Assembly (NCBI GenBank): GCA_958296065.1
Contig: CATQHX010000043.1
Location: 1 to 61,550 of the forward strand
Reading direction: 5' to 3'
Source of the DNA: Vicinamibacterales bacterium
GTDB lineage: Bacteria > Acidobacteriota > Vicinamibacteria > Vicinamibacterales > UBA8438
DNA: 61,550 bases
In this document: positions 1-8,935 of the stretch, piece by piece
How positions within the stretch are numbered: the stretch's first letter is position 1
How the letters are laid out: every line of letters starts with the position of its first letter
Translations under genes and position numbers: made by a program
The notes under the pieces: model-generated
The model's database searches: none
Seen by the model: only the letters and a program-made list of their open reading frames with translations
What the model was told of the DNA's origin: nothing

Positions 1-329
1 CCGACCCCCCCGAAGATGGCGGTGCTGCGCAGCCGCAGGTAGCAGCCGTACTGCCGGGCCGCCTCCATGATCTGGGCGGCGAGCTCGCGGGTCGGCGTGA
101 CCACGAGCGCACGCGGCGGCCGGCACGGCCGGCTGCCGCCGAGGCGCTGCAGAATCGGCAGCAGGAAGGCCGCCGTCTTGCCGGTGCCGGTCTGTGCGCA
201 GGCGATCAGATCCTGTCCGTCCAGCACCGCCGGAATGGCGCGTTCCTGGATGGGCGTGGCAGTCTCGTAGCCGGCGCGATCGACCGCGCGAAGAATTTCC
301 GGGCGCAGGCCCAGGTCGGCGAACTTCAT
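1..329 (-). CDS. rhlE: DEAD-box RNA helicase, N-terminal part (RhlE-like)
   Basis: This is the first 109 or so codons of an ATP-dependent RNA helicase; the rest lies beyond the left edge. Reading leftwards from the ATG at 329, the protein opens [12 protein letters not shown] and has the Q motif ([10 protein letters not shown]), the Walker A motif AQTGTGKT, motif Ia (PTRELA) and the start of the GG region (FGGVG). Members unwind structured RNA in cold adaptation, ribosome assembly and mRNA decay. RhlE is the closest subfamily by the short N-terminus, but the DEAD box and C-terminal tail that separate RhlE from other members are not visible, so the symbol is tentative. Confidence 0.9.
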   Translation of the reverse strand, partial: MKFADLGLRPEILRAVDRAGYETATPIQERAIPAVLDGQDLIACAQTGTGKTAAFLLPILQRLGGSRPCRPPRALVVTPTRELAAQIMEAARQYGCYLRLRSTAIFGGV

Positions 330-458
330 ACAGGGTATGTGCTCCAGATCCGCGCTCACCCTGGCGCGGAGCGTTTGACGGCAACCGCCCGTCGACAGGA
401 CGGGCAAGCTCAAGAGAATCTGGGAGGAGGGAAGGGGCCGGAACGCGTGTCCGACTAC

Positions 459-478
459 GCCCGCTACTCTGAGCGGGC
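459..478. terminator. Candidate hairpin between the carboxypeptidase-regulatory-like gene and rhlE
   Basis: A perfect 7-bp stem (GCCCGCT/AGCGGGC) with a 6-nt loop lies downstream of the leftward gene ending at 573. No clear U-tract follows on either strand, so intrinsic termination would be weak. It could equally be a leader structure of the rhlE transcript. Confidence 0.3.
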
Positions 479-525
479 TTCCGGGTGGAGGAAAACCTGC
501 TCGCGATTCAGGACTCGTGAGCCCG

Positions 526-534
526 AGTATAGCA
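526..534 (-). promoter_or_regulatory. Candidate extended -10 promoter for rhlE
   Basis: The minus strand reads TGCTATACT, an extended -10 (TGn plus a near-consensus hexamer). It points at the helicase start about 195 nt downstream, in the gap after the leftward gene ending at 573. No convincing -35 was seen, as is common with extended -10 sites. A leader near 190 nt would fit the post-transcriptional control known for some cold-shock helicases, but that is inference. Confidence 0.35.
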
Positions 535-572
535 TGAAACGTGCCGGGGTGGAGCCCCATCGAGCACGCCCG

Positions 573-1244
573 TCACATCCAGATCTGTTCGTCGTCCGGG
601 TCCACTTCGGCGACCGGCACCGCCGCGACCCGCCGGTGGACGTCGGCGGAGACTTGCAGGTCTTGGGTGTGCGGCGCGTAACCCACCTTGCGGACGTACA
701 GGACGTAGCTGCCCGCCTGCACTTCGATCTGCGCCTGTCCGCTGGCATCGGTCGTTCCCCGGTAGACGCCCACCCGCACCTCGGCGCCTGCGAGGGGAGC
801 CTCGGTATTCCTATCGAGGACCGACACCGTGACGCGATGCTCGGGCGGCGATACGGTGCGGAAGCCGAACGTTGCCGTAGCGCCCGCGTGAGCAACCCCC
901 GGTTGCGACGCCTCTGTAAATGCCGGGGGGGGCTCCTGGGCCGGAGCCGCCGGATCGTCGCACGCGGCGGTCCAGGCGTGCATGCCCTCCTCGGCGGGAG
1001 CCTCCAGCGTCACTTCCGCCGCGTAGAGGGCGTTGGTGCCGGCCTCCGGCCTCTCGCCGAGCCTGGCGCGTCCGACATCGGTCCCCGTAGCGTCGCGGAC
1101 AGAGACCGTCCGCCCCGCCAGCGGGCATCCGGCCGAGCACTTCACGCCCACGCGCGCCGTGAACCGGCGGTTCACGACGACCGGCGACGGGACGCCCCAC
1201 ACCGCGATGCTCGTCGGATGGGGCGCCGTCTTCGCCTTGCCCAC
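573..1244 (-). CDS. Carboxypeptidase-regulatory-like (beta-sandwich) domain protein
   Basis: This 223-residue protein has an Ig-like N-terminal half with a CSAGC motif. Its C-terminal half resembles carboxypeptidase regulatory-like domains (VTVSVLDRNTEAPLAGAEVRV...GTTDASGQAQIEV...YVLYVRKVGY). No signal peptide is evident. The GTG start lies 3 nt after the stop of the upstream flavoprotein gene and has no well-spaced Shine-Dalgarno, so translational coupling is likely. Domains of this kind mediate binding or folding rather than catalysis. A partner or scaffold role for the flavoprotein is inferred only from the operon. The acidic end (EVDPDDEQIWM) is unusual. Confidence 0.8.
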   Translation of the reverse strand: MGKAKTAPHPTSIAVWGVPSPVVVNRRFTARVGVKCSAGCPLAGRTVSVRDATGTDVGRARLGERPEAGTNALYAAEVTLEAPAEEGMHAWTAACDDPAAPAQEPPPAFTEASQPGVAHAGATATFGFRTVSPPEHRVTVSVLDRNTEAPLAGAEVRVGVYRGTTDASGQAQIEVQAGSYVLYVRKVGYAPHTQDLQVSADVHRRVAAVPVAEVDPDDEQIWM

Positions 1245-1247
1245 CCT

Positions 1248-2909
1248 CTACGCCATGCCCCCGTTGAGCGCCGCATCGCGGCCGGCGATGCGGCCGAAGA
1301 CCAGGCAACGTCCGAGTCCGTGCTGCGCGAAGCCCCCCTGGGACTCGCCCGCGCAGTACAGCCCGGGAATGATCTGGCCGCGGGTGTCCATCACCTGCGC
1401 CTTCGTATTCGTGCGCAGGCCGGTCAGCGAATCGTGGAGAATCGGCGTCGACCAGGCTGCGTAGAACGGCGGCCGCTCGATCTTGTAACGCGGCGTGGGC
1501 TTGGCGAAATCCTCGTCCTCGCCCTGGTCGACAAAGGTGTTGTAGCGGGCGACGGTCTCCTGCAGAGTCACACCGGACATCGCCAGCGTCTGGTGCGGAT
1601 TCTCGATCTTGCCGGCCAGCTCGGCCAGCGTGTCGGCCTGGAAGAAAAAGCCGTCGAGGTCGACGTTCGGCGGTTTCGGATCCCATTCCTCACGCTCGAC
1701 GGCGTCCTGATCGAAGATGGCCCAGATCGGACCTCCCCCGTTCAGCTTGTTCTCATCCCCGTTCCACGCCATCGCGGCAGCGAAGAAGTCGTAACGGGCG
1801 TCCACCTCGTTCCAGAACCGCCGGCCGGTCTGATTGACCAGGATCAGATCCTGCCAGTCGATGACCGTCAGGCCGGACGCGCGGGCGAGATCGAAGATGC
1901 GGCTGTCCGTCTGCCAAATCAGGCTGGAGTAGCCCCACTGGCACCCGATGTGGCGGGTCTTCGAGATGGCGATCCCCTCCTCGCAGGTCTGATTGGCGGT
2001 GCCCCACAGCGCCGCCCCGACGGCCATCGCGGCCAGCTCTCCGTCCCCGCTCTGCCGCGACCAGGGCTCGCCCGCCACCTGGTACTCCTCGGTCAGCCGC
2101 GGATCGAAGGTTCGGCGCAGGGTCACGTTGCTGGTGCTGCCGCCGGTGGCCACCAGGACGCCCTTGTTCGCGCGGATGTTCACGGTGCGGCCGTCGTGGG
2201 TGGCGGTGACACCGAGCACCCGGCCGGAGGACGGGCTCTCGCGCACGATGCTCTGCATCTTGTGGCGCAACAGCACCTCGACGCCCTTCGCCCGCGCGCT
2301 CTTCTCGAGCGCCCGGATGAGACCGGAGCCCACGCGGGTCGGATGGTGCGTTACCCGCTCGCTGGCGACCGGCCACTGGATCGTGCGCTGCTGCCGGCGC
2401 ACCCGCGACGCCTGGGTCGGCCCGACCAAGTGGTCCTGGAACTCGACGCCGTTCTCGATCAGGAACTCGAAGGTGGGGGCGTTCTCGTCCGCGAAGGCGC
2501 GCACCAGGTCCCGATCACTGTAGCGGCTCTGCATGTGGTCGTGGCGTATCCAGTCGATGAACACCTGGTCCGCCGAGTCCTCGACGCCGTGCTTCTTCTG
2601 GTTGCTGGTGCCGCCGCCCAGATGCACGTTGCCCCCGGAGCACAGGCCGTGCCCGCCGATGTCCGTGTTCTCCTCGACCATGATCACGGACGCGCCCTGA
2701 TCGAGGGCGGAGACGGCCGCCGCGAGTCCCGCGGTGCCGGCGCCGATGGTGACCAGATCCGCCGACAGGTCCCAGAAGTTCTGCTCCTCCGCCGCTTCGC
2801 TCCGCGCGCCGAGACCGGCCAGCGCGGTGGCGCCGACGCCCGCGGTCGCGCCCTTTCTGAGAAAGGCTCTCCGGCTGACGCTCGCATCCTTCCGTGTCGA
2901 CTTGGGCAT
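1248..2909 (-). CDS. Tat-exported FAD-dependent oxidoreductase (fumarate reductase/succinate dehydrogenase flavoprotein-like)
   Basis: This 553-residue flavoprotein carries a twin-arginine signal (SRRAFLRKG, Arg13-Arg14) and a dinucleotide-binding motif GAGTAG near residues 56-61. An FAD-contacting segment (ENTDIGGHG) and the C-terminal family motif (GLYCAGESQGGFAQHGLGRCLVFGRIAG) follow. The ATG at 2909 was preferred over an upstream one because GGAGGAG lies just ahead of it and the Tat signal then starts normally. The family includes fumarate and urocanate reductases and ketosteroid dehydrogenases; the substrate cannot be read from sequence. Export suggests a periplasmic redox role, possibly with the c-type cytochromes encoded divergently from 3133. 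It forms an operon with the small gene ending at 573. Confidence 0.9.
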   Translation of the reverse strand: MPKSTRKDASVSRRAFLRKGATAGVGATALAGLGARSEAAEEQNFWDLSADLVTIGAGTAGLAAAVSALDQGASVIMVEENTDIGGHGLCSGGNVHLGGGTSNQKKHGVEDSADQVFIDWIRHDHMQSRYSDRDLVRAFADENAPTFEFLIENGVEFQDHLVGPTQASRVRRQQRTIQWPVASERVTHHPTRVGSGLIRALEKSARAKGVEVLLRHKMQSIVRESPSSGRVLGVTATHDGRTVNIRANKGVLVATGGSTSNVTLRRTFDPRLTEEYQVAGEPWSRQSGDGELAAMAVGAALWGTANQTCEEGIAISKTRHIGCQWGYSSLIWQTDSRIFDLARASGLTVIDWQDLILVNQTGRRFWNEVDARYDFFAAAMAWNGDENKLNGGGPIWAIFDQDAVEREEWDPKPPNVDLDGFFFQADTLAELAGKIENPHQTLAMSGVTLQETVARYNTFVDQGEDEDFAKPTPRYKIERPPFYAAWSTPILHDSLTGLRTNTKAQVMDTRGQIIPGLYCAGESQGGFAQHGLGRCLVFGRIAGRDAALNGGMA

Positions 2910-3013
2910 AGGTCTCCTCCCCGTACGATCCCGCACTGTAGCGGGCCGGTTCCGGACACGCAAGGCGTTTCGCGGCCGGCTTCAGGCCCGACACACGCCT
3001 GCTGCCGGGACTC

Positions 3014-3044
3014 TTGACGGAATGGGGAGAAAACGGCCTATACT
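3014..3044 (+). promoter_or_regulatory. Candidate sigma-70-type promoter of cassette 1
   Basis: TTGACG at 3014-3019 and TATACT at 3039-3044 are separated by 19 nt, slightly over the ideal 17. They lie about 90 nt before the ATG of the first large cytochrome gene, in the gap to the divergent flavoprotein gene. CTATACTGCG also occurs on the minus strand ahead of the ankyrin gene that starts at 10420. Confidence 0.45.
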
Positions 3045-3132
3045 GCGCGAATATAGCTGCACGCAGTCCGACGACCTTCCCGGAAGGCCGCTCGTCCGTG
3101 TTCCGTCCGGTTCGGCGGGGGAGGAGGGCAGG

Positions 3133-5631
3133 ATGTTCAGGCCGTCACGCGGCGTTCCGTTGGGGTGCATCATCGTCCTGGCGGCGGCGTTCTCCCTGCA
3201 TGTCGCTCCGCTCCGTGCCACGGAGGCCGCGACGAGTGCGCCGCAGGCCCCCACCGCTCGGTCCGCATCCACCGGCGCCGCATCCGCCGTCGACGATGCG
3301 CGCGCTTTCCTGGACCGCCACTGCGTCGCCTGCCACAACGAACGGCTGCGAACCGCCAACCTCCTGCTCGACGCGACCGACGTGAGCCACGTCGGCGCCG
3401 GCGCCGAGACCTGGGAGAAGGTGGTGCGCAAATTGAGGAGCGGCGCCATGCCTCCGGCCGGCCGCCGCCGCCCCGAGCCGGCCGCGCTCGATTCCTTCGT
3501 GACCTGGCTCGAGACGGAGCTCGATAGCGAAGCCGCCGCGCACCCGAACCCGGGCCGGGTAGCCGATCACCGCCTGAACCGGTTCGAGTACGGCAACGCC
3601 ATCCGCGACCTGCTGGCGCTGGAGATCGACACTGCCGAGCTGTTGCCGGCCGACGAGTCGGACCAGGGCTTCGACAACATCGCCGAGGTGCTGTCGATGT
3701 CGCCGACGCTGCTTGGCCGTTACATGTTCGCGGCGCGCCGCATCAGCCAGCTCGCGGTCGGCGATCCGAACATCGGGCCGTCGGTGGAGACGTTCGACCT
3801 CTCGCGCGGGCTCCGGCAGGACGCCCGCATGAACGAGGGCCTGCCGTACGGCACGCGCGGCGGGACGCTCGTTCGCCACTATTTCCCGCTCGACGGCGAG
3901 TACCTGGTGAAAATCCGGCTCGGGCGGAACTTCACCAACTCGCGCATCCGCGCCATCAGGACGCGGGAAGAGATCGACGTCTTGCTCGACGGGGCGCTCG
4001 TCACCCGGTTCAGGATCGGCGGCGAGTGCAACGAAGACTCCGACTCGCCGCACTGCACGGGCAGCGGCATCTATCGCACGTCGCCCTATCATCTGACCGC
4101 CGACGACTCGCTGGAGGCGCGCTTCTCGGCCTCGGCCGGCATGCACGACCTCGGCGTGGCGTTCGTCCGCAAGAGCGTGCTGACCGAGGGCATGGCGCCG
4201 ACGCTGCTGCCGCCGCGTCACACCAGCTCCACCTACGAAGCGCCGCGGATGGACGTGGACTTCGTGCGCCTGGAGGGACCGTTCGATCCGACCGGTCCGG
4301 GGGATACGGCGAGCCGCCGCCGCATCTTCGTCTGCCGACCAGCCGCCGAGGTGGACGAGGAGCCGTGTGCGAGGGAGATTCTCGGCACGCTGGCCCGGCG
4401 CGCCTACCGGCGGCCGGTTTCCGACGCGGACATCGAGACCCTGCTGCAGTTCTATCGCTCCGGACGCACCGAGGGCGATTTCGAGCGGGGCATTCAGGAG
4501 GGACTGGCGCGGCTGCTGGTCTCGCCGCAGTTCCTGTTCCGCATCGAGCGCGACCCCGCGCAGCTCGCGGCCGGCGGCGTGTACGGGATCAGCGACCTCG
4601 AGCTGGCCTCGCGGCTCTCTTTCTTCCTGTGGAGCAGCATCCCGGACGACGAGCTGCTCGACGTCGCGGCCGAGGGCAGTCTCCGGGAGCCCGCGGTGCT
4701 GAAGGCCCAGGTGCGGCGCATGCTCGCCGATCCGCGGGCGCGGGCGCTGGCCCGCAACTTCGGCGGCCAGTGGCTGTACATCCGCAACCTGCAGGCGGTG
4801 GACCCCGACGCCAGCGCCTACCCGGAGTTCGACGACAACCTGCGCGAGGCGTTTCGGCGCGAGACCGAGCTGTTCCTCGAGAGCCAGATGCGCGACGACC
4901 GTCCGCTGACCGAGCTGTTGACGGCCGACTACTCGTATCTGAACGAGCGTCTGGCGCGGTTCTACGGCGTGCGCAACGTCTATGGGGCGCATTTCCGCCG
5001 CGTGGCGCTGCGCGACCCCAACCGGGCCGGCCTGCTGGGCCACGGCAGCGTCCTGACCGTCACGTCCTACGCGACGCGGACCTCGCCGGTCGTGCGCGGC
5101 AAATACCTGCTGGACAACATCCTGGGCGCGCCGCCGCCGCCGCCGCCGCCGAACGTGCCGGCCCTGGAGGACGCGGCCGGCGACGGGCACGAGCCGGCCT
5201 CGATTCGGGAGCTCATGGCGACGCATCGCCGGAATCCCGCCTGCGCCACATGTCACCTGCGGATGGACCCGCTGGGCTTCGCGCTCGAGAACTTCGACGG
5301 CATCGGGCGCTGGCGGGAGACGGACGGCGTGACGCCGATCGACGCATCGGGCGAGTTGCCGGACGGGACGGCGTTCGACGGTCCCGTCGAGTTCCGCGAG
5401 GCATTGCTCGACCGGAGCGGCGAATTCGTGCGCACGTTCACCGAGAAGCTCCTGACCTACGCGCTCGGCCGGCCCGTCCAGCACTACGACATTCCGGCGG
5501 TCCGCGCCATTCTCCGCGAAGCGGCCGGCTCCGACCACCGCTGGTCGTCGCTGGTACTCGGTATCGTCGAAAGTCCGCCGTTCCAGATGCGCAGGGCGCG
5601 CGAGGACGCGGTGGTGGTCGCACAGCAATAA
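3133..5631 (+). CDS. Exported c-type cytochrome of the DUF1592/PSD class (cassette 1)
   Basis: This 832-residue protein has a Sec signal peptide (about residues 1-29) and an N-terminal haem site HCVACH (Cys64, Cys67). Next comes a DUF1587-like segment (RLNRFEYGNAIRDLLALEID), the DUF1595/DUF1592 core (ARRAYRRPVSDADIE; LASRLSFFLWSSIPDDEL) and a proline run near residue 666. A second haem site, CATCHLRMDPLGFALENFD (Cys704), lies in a DUF1588-like domain, and a DUF1585-like end follows. These domains were defined in planctomycete cytochromes of unknown function. The ATG at 3133 has GAGGAGGG just upstream; earlier in-frame starts would run through the promoter. It forms a cassette with the DUF1552 gene 43 nt downstream. 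Electron transfer in the periplasm or at the surface is inferred. Confidence 0.92.
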   Translation: MFRPSRGVPLGCIIVLAAAFSLHVAPLRATEAATSAPQAPTARSASTGAASAVDDARAFLDRHCVACHNERLRTANLLLDATDVSHVGAGAETWEKVVRKLRSGAMPPAGRRRPEPAALDSFVTWLETELDSEAAAHPNPGRVADHRLNRFEYGNAIRDLLALEIDTAELLPADESDQGFDNIAEVLSMSPTLLGRYMFAARRISQLAVGDPNIGPSVETFDLSRGLRQDARMNEGLPYGTRGGTLVRHYFPLDGEYLVKIRLGRNFTNSRIRAIRTREEIDVLLDGALVTRFRIGGECNEDSDSPHCTGSGIYRTSPYHLTADDSLEARFSASAGMHDLGVAFVRKSVLTEGMAPTLLPPRHTSSTYEAPRMDVDFVRLEGPFDPTGPGDTASRRRIFVCRPAAEVDEEPCAREILGTLARRAYRRPVSDADIETLLQFYRSGRTEGDFERGIQEGLARLLVSPQFLFRIERDPAQLAAGGVYGISDLELASRLSFFLWSSIPDDELLDVAAEGSLREPAVLKAQVRRMLADPRARALARNFGGQWLYIRNLQAVDPDASAYPEFDDNLREAFRRETELFLESQMRDDRPLTELLTADYSYLNERLARFYGVRNVYGAHFRRVALRDPNRAGLLGHGSVLTVTSYATRTSPVVRGKYLLDNILGAPPPPPPPNVPALEDAAGDGHEPASIRELMATHRRNPACATCHLRMDPLGFALENFDGIGRWRETDGVTPIDASGELPDGTAFDGPVEFREALLDRSGEFVRTFTEKLLTYALGRPVQHYDIPAVRAILREAAGSDHRWSSLVLGIVESPPFQMRRAREDAVVVAQQ

Positions 5632-5674
5632 CCGTGGCGTCGAACCCTGCTCGACCGGGAATGAGGAGTCTCTG

Positions 5675-7033
5675 ATGGTAATCACGAAGAAGCACCTGTC
5701 ACGCCGAACGATGCTGCGGGGCCTCGGGGCGAGCATCGCGCTGCCGCTGCTCGACGGTATGGTGCCGGCGTACGCCGCCATCCGGAACACCGCGGCCCGG
5801 CCCGTCAAGCGGCTCGGCGCCGTCTACGTGCCGAACGGCATGAGCATGGCGCGCTGGCTGCCGCCCACCGAGGGCCACCTCGAGATGACCCCGGTCCTGT
5901 CGCCGCTGACCCCGGTGAAGGACCAGTTGCTGGTGCTGAGCGGCATGGCCAACAAGGAGGCCAAGCAGCGGCTGGACGAAGGGGACGGCGACCACTCGCG
6001 GTGCCAGGCGGCGTATCTGACGGGCGCCCACGCGGTGAAGGCGTCGGGGACGAACAGCACCCTGGAAGTGGGCGTGTCGATGGACCAGCTCGCGGCGCGC
6101 GAGCTGCGCGACGACACGCAGCTCGCCTCGCTGGAGCTGTCGCTGGAGGCCAACGAGCTGGTGGGGCAGTGCGAGGACGGCTACGGCTGCGCCTACAGCG
6201 CCACCATCGCCTGGCGCGACGCGAACACGCCGCTGCCCATGCAGACCAACCCGCGCGCGGTGTTCGAGCATCTGTTCGGCGCGGTCGACAGCACGGAGCC
6301 GGCCGCGCGGGCGCGGGCGTTGCGCAGGGACAGGAGCATCCTCGACTCGGTGAACGCGGAGATCTCCGACCTGCAGCGGCAGCTCGGCCGCGGCGACCGC
6401 TCGAAGCTCGCCGGGTACCTCGACTCGGTCCGCGACATCGAGCGGCGTATCCAGATCGCCGAGTCGCAGAGCGACCGCGCACTGCCGGAGGTGGAGCAGC
6501 CGGCGGGCATCCCCGCCGACTTCGAGGAGTACGCCAACCTGATGTTCGACCTCATGCTGGTCGCCTGGCAGGCGGACCTGACGCGGGTCTGCACGTTCCT
6601 GGTCGGTCGCGAGAAGAGCGTGCGCACGTACCCCGAAATCGGAGTTGCCGAGCCGCACCACCCGGTCTCACACCACCGGTTCCGGGAGGAGCAGTTGGTC
6701 AAGCTGGCCAAGATCAACACCTTCCACATGTCGATCTTCGGGCGCTTCCTGGAGAAGATGCGGGCGACGACGGACGGCGACGGGACGCTGCTCGATCAGT
6801 CGATGGTCATCTACGGGGCCGGAATGGGCAACAGCAACGCGCACGATCCGCTCGACTTGCCGATGGTGGTGGCCGGCTCCGGCGCCGGCACGCTCGAGGG
6901 CAACCGTCACGTGCGGCTGCCGGAAGGAACGCCGCTGGCCAACATGCACCTGACGCTGCTGGAGAAGATGGGCATGCCGGCGGAGCGTCTCGGCGACAGC
7001 ACCGGCGAGTTGCCGATCCTGTCGGGCGTGTAG
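5675..7033 (+). CDS. Tat-exported DUF1552 (HxxSHH) protein, cassette 1
   Basis: This 452-residue protein has a twin-arginine-like leader (SRRTMLRGLGASIALPLLD; Arg10-Arg11) ending near MVPAYA. The family signature HPVSHH lies at residues 329-334. DUF1552 is known as the HxxSHH family; relatives are usually encoded next to DUF1592 cytochromes in Acidobacteriota and Planctomycetota and have no established activity. The clustered histidines suggest a metal site, an inference. Near the middle are a CEDGYGC pair and a long polar, probably helical stretch (QRQLGRGDRSKLAGYLDSVRDIERRI). The two paralogues in this window begin MIITKK and MMITKT, which supports this start. Confidence 0.92.
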   Translation: MVITKKHLSRRTMLRGLGASIALPLLDGMVPAYAAIRNTAARPVKRLGAVYVPNGMSMARWLPPTEGHLEMTPVLSPLTPVKDQLLVLSGMANKEAKQRLDEGDGDHSRCQAAYLTGAHAVKASGTNSTLEVGVSMDQLAARELRDDTQLASLELSLEANELVGQCEDGYGCAYSATIAWRDANTPLPMQTNPRAVFEHLFGAVDSTEPAARARALRRDRSILDSVNAEISDLQRQLGRGDRSKLAGYLDSVRDIERRIQIAESQSDRALPEVEQPAGIPADFEEYANLMFDLMLVAWQADLTRVCTFLVGREKSVRTYPEIGVAEPHHPVSHHRFREEQLVKLAKINTFHMSIFGRFLEKMRATTDGDGTLLDQSMVIYGAGMGNSNAHDPLDLPMVVAGSGAGTLEGNRHVRLPEGTPLANMHLTLLEKMGMPAERLGDSTGELPILSGV

Positions 7034-7188
7034 GAGGCTGCGCCGCAGACGCTGCGGACACGACGATGCCGGGCCCGCGACGGGGTTCCGGTTGCCGAAT
7101 GTGTGGATTGGCGGGTGCGGGCGCTCGCGGCGATGTGTATGCGTCGAGGCTCGCACCGCGGGGTTCGGATTCGAAGGACGGACAAGAC

Positions 7189-8658
7189 ATGCGCATAACC
7201 ATTCGACTCATGAGCGCCGCGGCCGTCGTTCTGCTGTCGTCCGCCATTGCCGTCGCGGCCCCGCCCGACCTGCGGGTGACCGACGCGGCCAGGAACCGGG
7301 ACGCAGGAGCGGTTCGGGCGCTGATCGAGGCCGGGGCAGCGGTGGACGGCGTCCAGGCCGACGGCTTCACCGCGCTGCACTGGGCGGCGCAGTGGGATCG
7401 CGCGGACCTCGCCGACCTGCTGATCGGCGCGGGCGCGGACGTGGACGCGACCGACCGTTACGGAGTCACCCCGCTGGTACTGGCCTGCACCAACGCCAGC
7501 CCCGGAATGGTGAAACGGCTGCTCGACGCCGGCGCGAATCCGCACGGCGCCCAGGCGACGGGCGAGACGGTGCTGATGACCTGCGCGCGCGGCGGCATGC
7601 TCGAAGCGGTCACCCCGCTGCTCGACCGCGGCGCCGACGTGAACGCGAGCGAGGCGACGAACGGCCAGACCGCGTTGATGTGGGCCGCATGGGAGGGACA
7701 TACCGACGTGGTCCGCACGTTGCTCGCTCACGGCGCCGAGGTGGATGCGCGCACGACCACGGGGTACACGGCGCTCGTGCTCGCCGCGCGGGAGGGCTAT
7801 CGGGAGATCACCGAGGCGTTGCTGGAGGCGGGAGCGGACGTCAACGCCGCCGCAGTGGACGGCACCACGGCGCTGGGCGTCGCTACGGTCCGGCGGCATC
7901 TGGACCACGCGGAGTTCCTGCTGGACCAGGGCGCTGACCCGAACCTCGGGCCGGGCTTCTCGCCGCTGCACTGGGCGGCGGGGAAGTGGGACACGGAGCT
8001 GAACGATTTCTCCAACGGGGTCGCCGAAGGCAATCAGTGGAGTCCGTTCGGCGGGCTGCACGCGGAAGACCGGCTACGGATGGTGCGCGCTTTCCTCGAG
8101 CACGGCGCCGACCCGAACCGCCGGACCGCGCGGACCCCCGGGTTCCACATCCAGGTGAAGGGCCATCTGGGGAACATGCGCGGGGCGACGGCGTTCGCGA
8201 TCGCGGCCAAGGCGAACGACCTGCCGGTGATGCGGGCGTTGCTCGACGCCGGCGCCGATCCCTTCATCCCCACCGTCGACGGGACGACGCCGCTCATGCA
8301 CGCGGCCGGTGTCGGCCACGAGCCGGGCATCACCCGCTCGACCGAGACCGAAGCGCTCGACGCCGTCCACCTGATCGTGGAGATGGGCGGCGACGTGAAC
8401 GCGGTGAACGACAAGGGCGACAGCGCCCTGCACGGTGCGGCCTGGAGGGAGCGCGCGGACTCGATCGTGCAGTTCCTGGTGGAACGCGGGGCCGACATCG
8501 ACGCCAGGAACAACCGCCAGTGGACGCCGCTCGTCATCTCCGAGGGCATCCACACCGGCGGCAACTTCGCGAAGTCCGACACGACGGCCGCGCTGCTGCG
8601 CACGCTGGGCGCGGAGCCGAGCCCGCCGGACATCGTGCGGGAGCCGGACGCGCGGTAG
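7189..8658 (+). CDS. Exported ankyrin-repeat protein 1
   Basis: This 489-residue protein has a Sec signal peptide (MRITIRLMSAAAVVLLSSAIAVA) followed by about twelve ankyrin repeats. Typical motifs are FTALHWAAQ, GVTPLVLAC, GQTALMWAAWEGHTDVVRTLLAHGAEVDA and DSALHGAAW. A GAAGGA Shine-Dalgarno precedes the ATG. Ankyrin repeats bind proteins, and export puts the partner in the periplasm or outside. It follows cassette 1 by 155 nt on the same strand and may be co-transcribed. Two paralogues at 8936 and 21719 have the same plan and also neighbour DUF1592 genes. A longer insertion between repeats (about residues 270-330) also occurs in ankyrin protein 2. Confidence 0.92.
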   Translation: MRITIRLMSAAAVVLLSSAIAVAAPPDLRVTDAARNRDAGAVRALIEAGAAVDGVQADGFTALHWAAQWDRADLADLLIGAGADVDATDRYGVTPLVLACTNASPGMVKRLLDAGANPHGAQATGETVLMTCARGGMLEAVTPLLDRGADVNASEATNGQTALMWAAWEGHTDVVRTLLAHGAEVDARTTTGYTALVLAAREGYREITEALLEAGADVNAAAVDGTTALGVATVRRHLDHAEFLLDQGADPNLGPGFSPLHWAAGKWDTELNDFSNGVAEGNQWSPFGGLHAEDRLRMVRAFLEHGADPNRRTARTPGFHIQVKGHLGNMRGATAFAIAAKANDLPVMRALLDAGADPFIPTVDGTTPLMHAAGVGHEPGITRSTETEALDAVHLIVEMGGDVNAVNDKGDSALHGAAWRERADSIVQFLVERGADIDARNNRQWTPLVISEGIHTGGNFAKSDTTAALLRTLGAEPSPPDIVREPDAR

Positions 8659-8880
8659 TTGCGTGAGGTCGACCGCTGGCAGTGGCATCTGCTCGCGGTG
8701 AGGCTCGCCGGCGCGGCGGGCGCGGAGCATGCGGACCTCGTCAATCTGCGCCGCGCGGACACGACGCTGCGGGCCGAGATCCTGCGCACCGGACGCCATC
8801 ATCTCGTCGACTTGGCCGACTTCGCCCGAATGATGGTCGCCCGTGCGCACGAGCGGAGCGACTCGAGCGAGCCGGACGCC
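8659..8880 (+). pseudogene. Fragment resembling the C-terminal half of an MntA-type antitoxin nucleotidyltransferase
   Basis: The frame right after the ankyrin stop reads WQWHLLAVRLAGAAGAEHAD then LVNLRRADTTLRAEILRTGR, and next FARMMVARAHE. This resembles the end of minimal nucleotidyltransferases of the MntA/HEPN toxin-antitoxin type, where a DLVDLRRA-like strand precedes an 'L..IL..G' helix. The catalytic GSxxxG...DxD half is absent, there is no proper start, and the frame then runs antisense into ankyrin gene 2. No HEPN partner is seen nearby. Recognition is from memory of the family pattern. Confidence 0.4.
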
Positions 8881-8935
8881 CCATTACATCGCCCGCAACC
8901 GCAGACCGGGGTGAAGAAGGATAGGGCTTGCCCCG

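Noticed and set aside
339..3017. Long plus-strand open frame across the flavoprotein operon
   Set aside because: It is antisense to two well-supported genes, rich in Arg/Pro/Ala, and has no domain or signal; long antisense frames are expected at this GC content.
3145..5808. Long minus-strand open frame opposite the first DUF1592 gene
   Set aside because: Antisense shadow of a gene with clear haem motifs and Shine-Dalgarno; the translation has no recognisable family.
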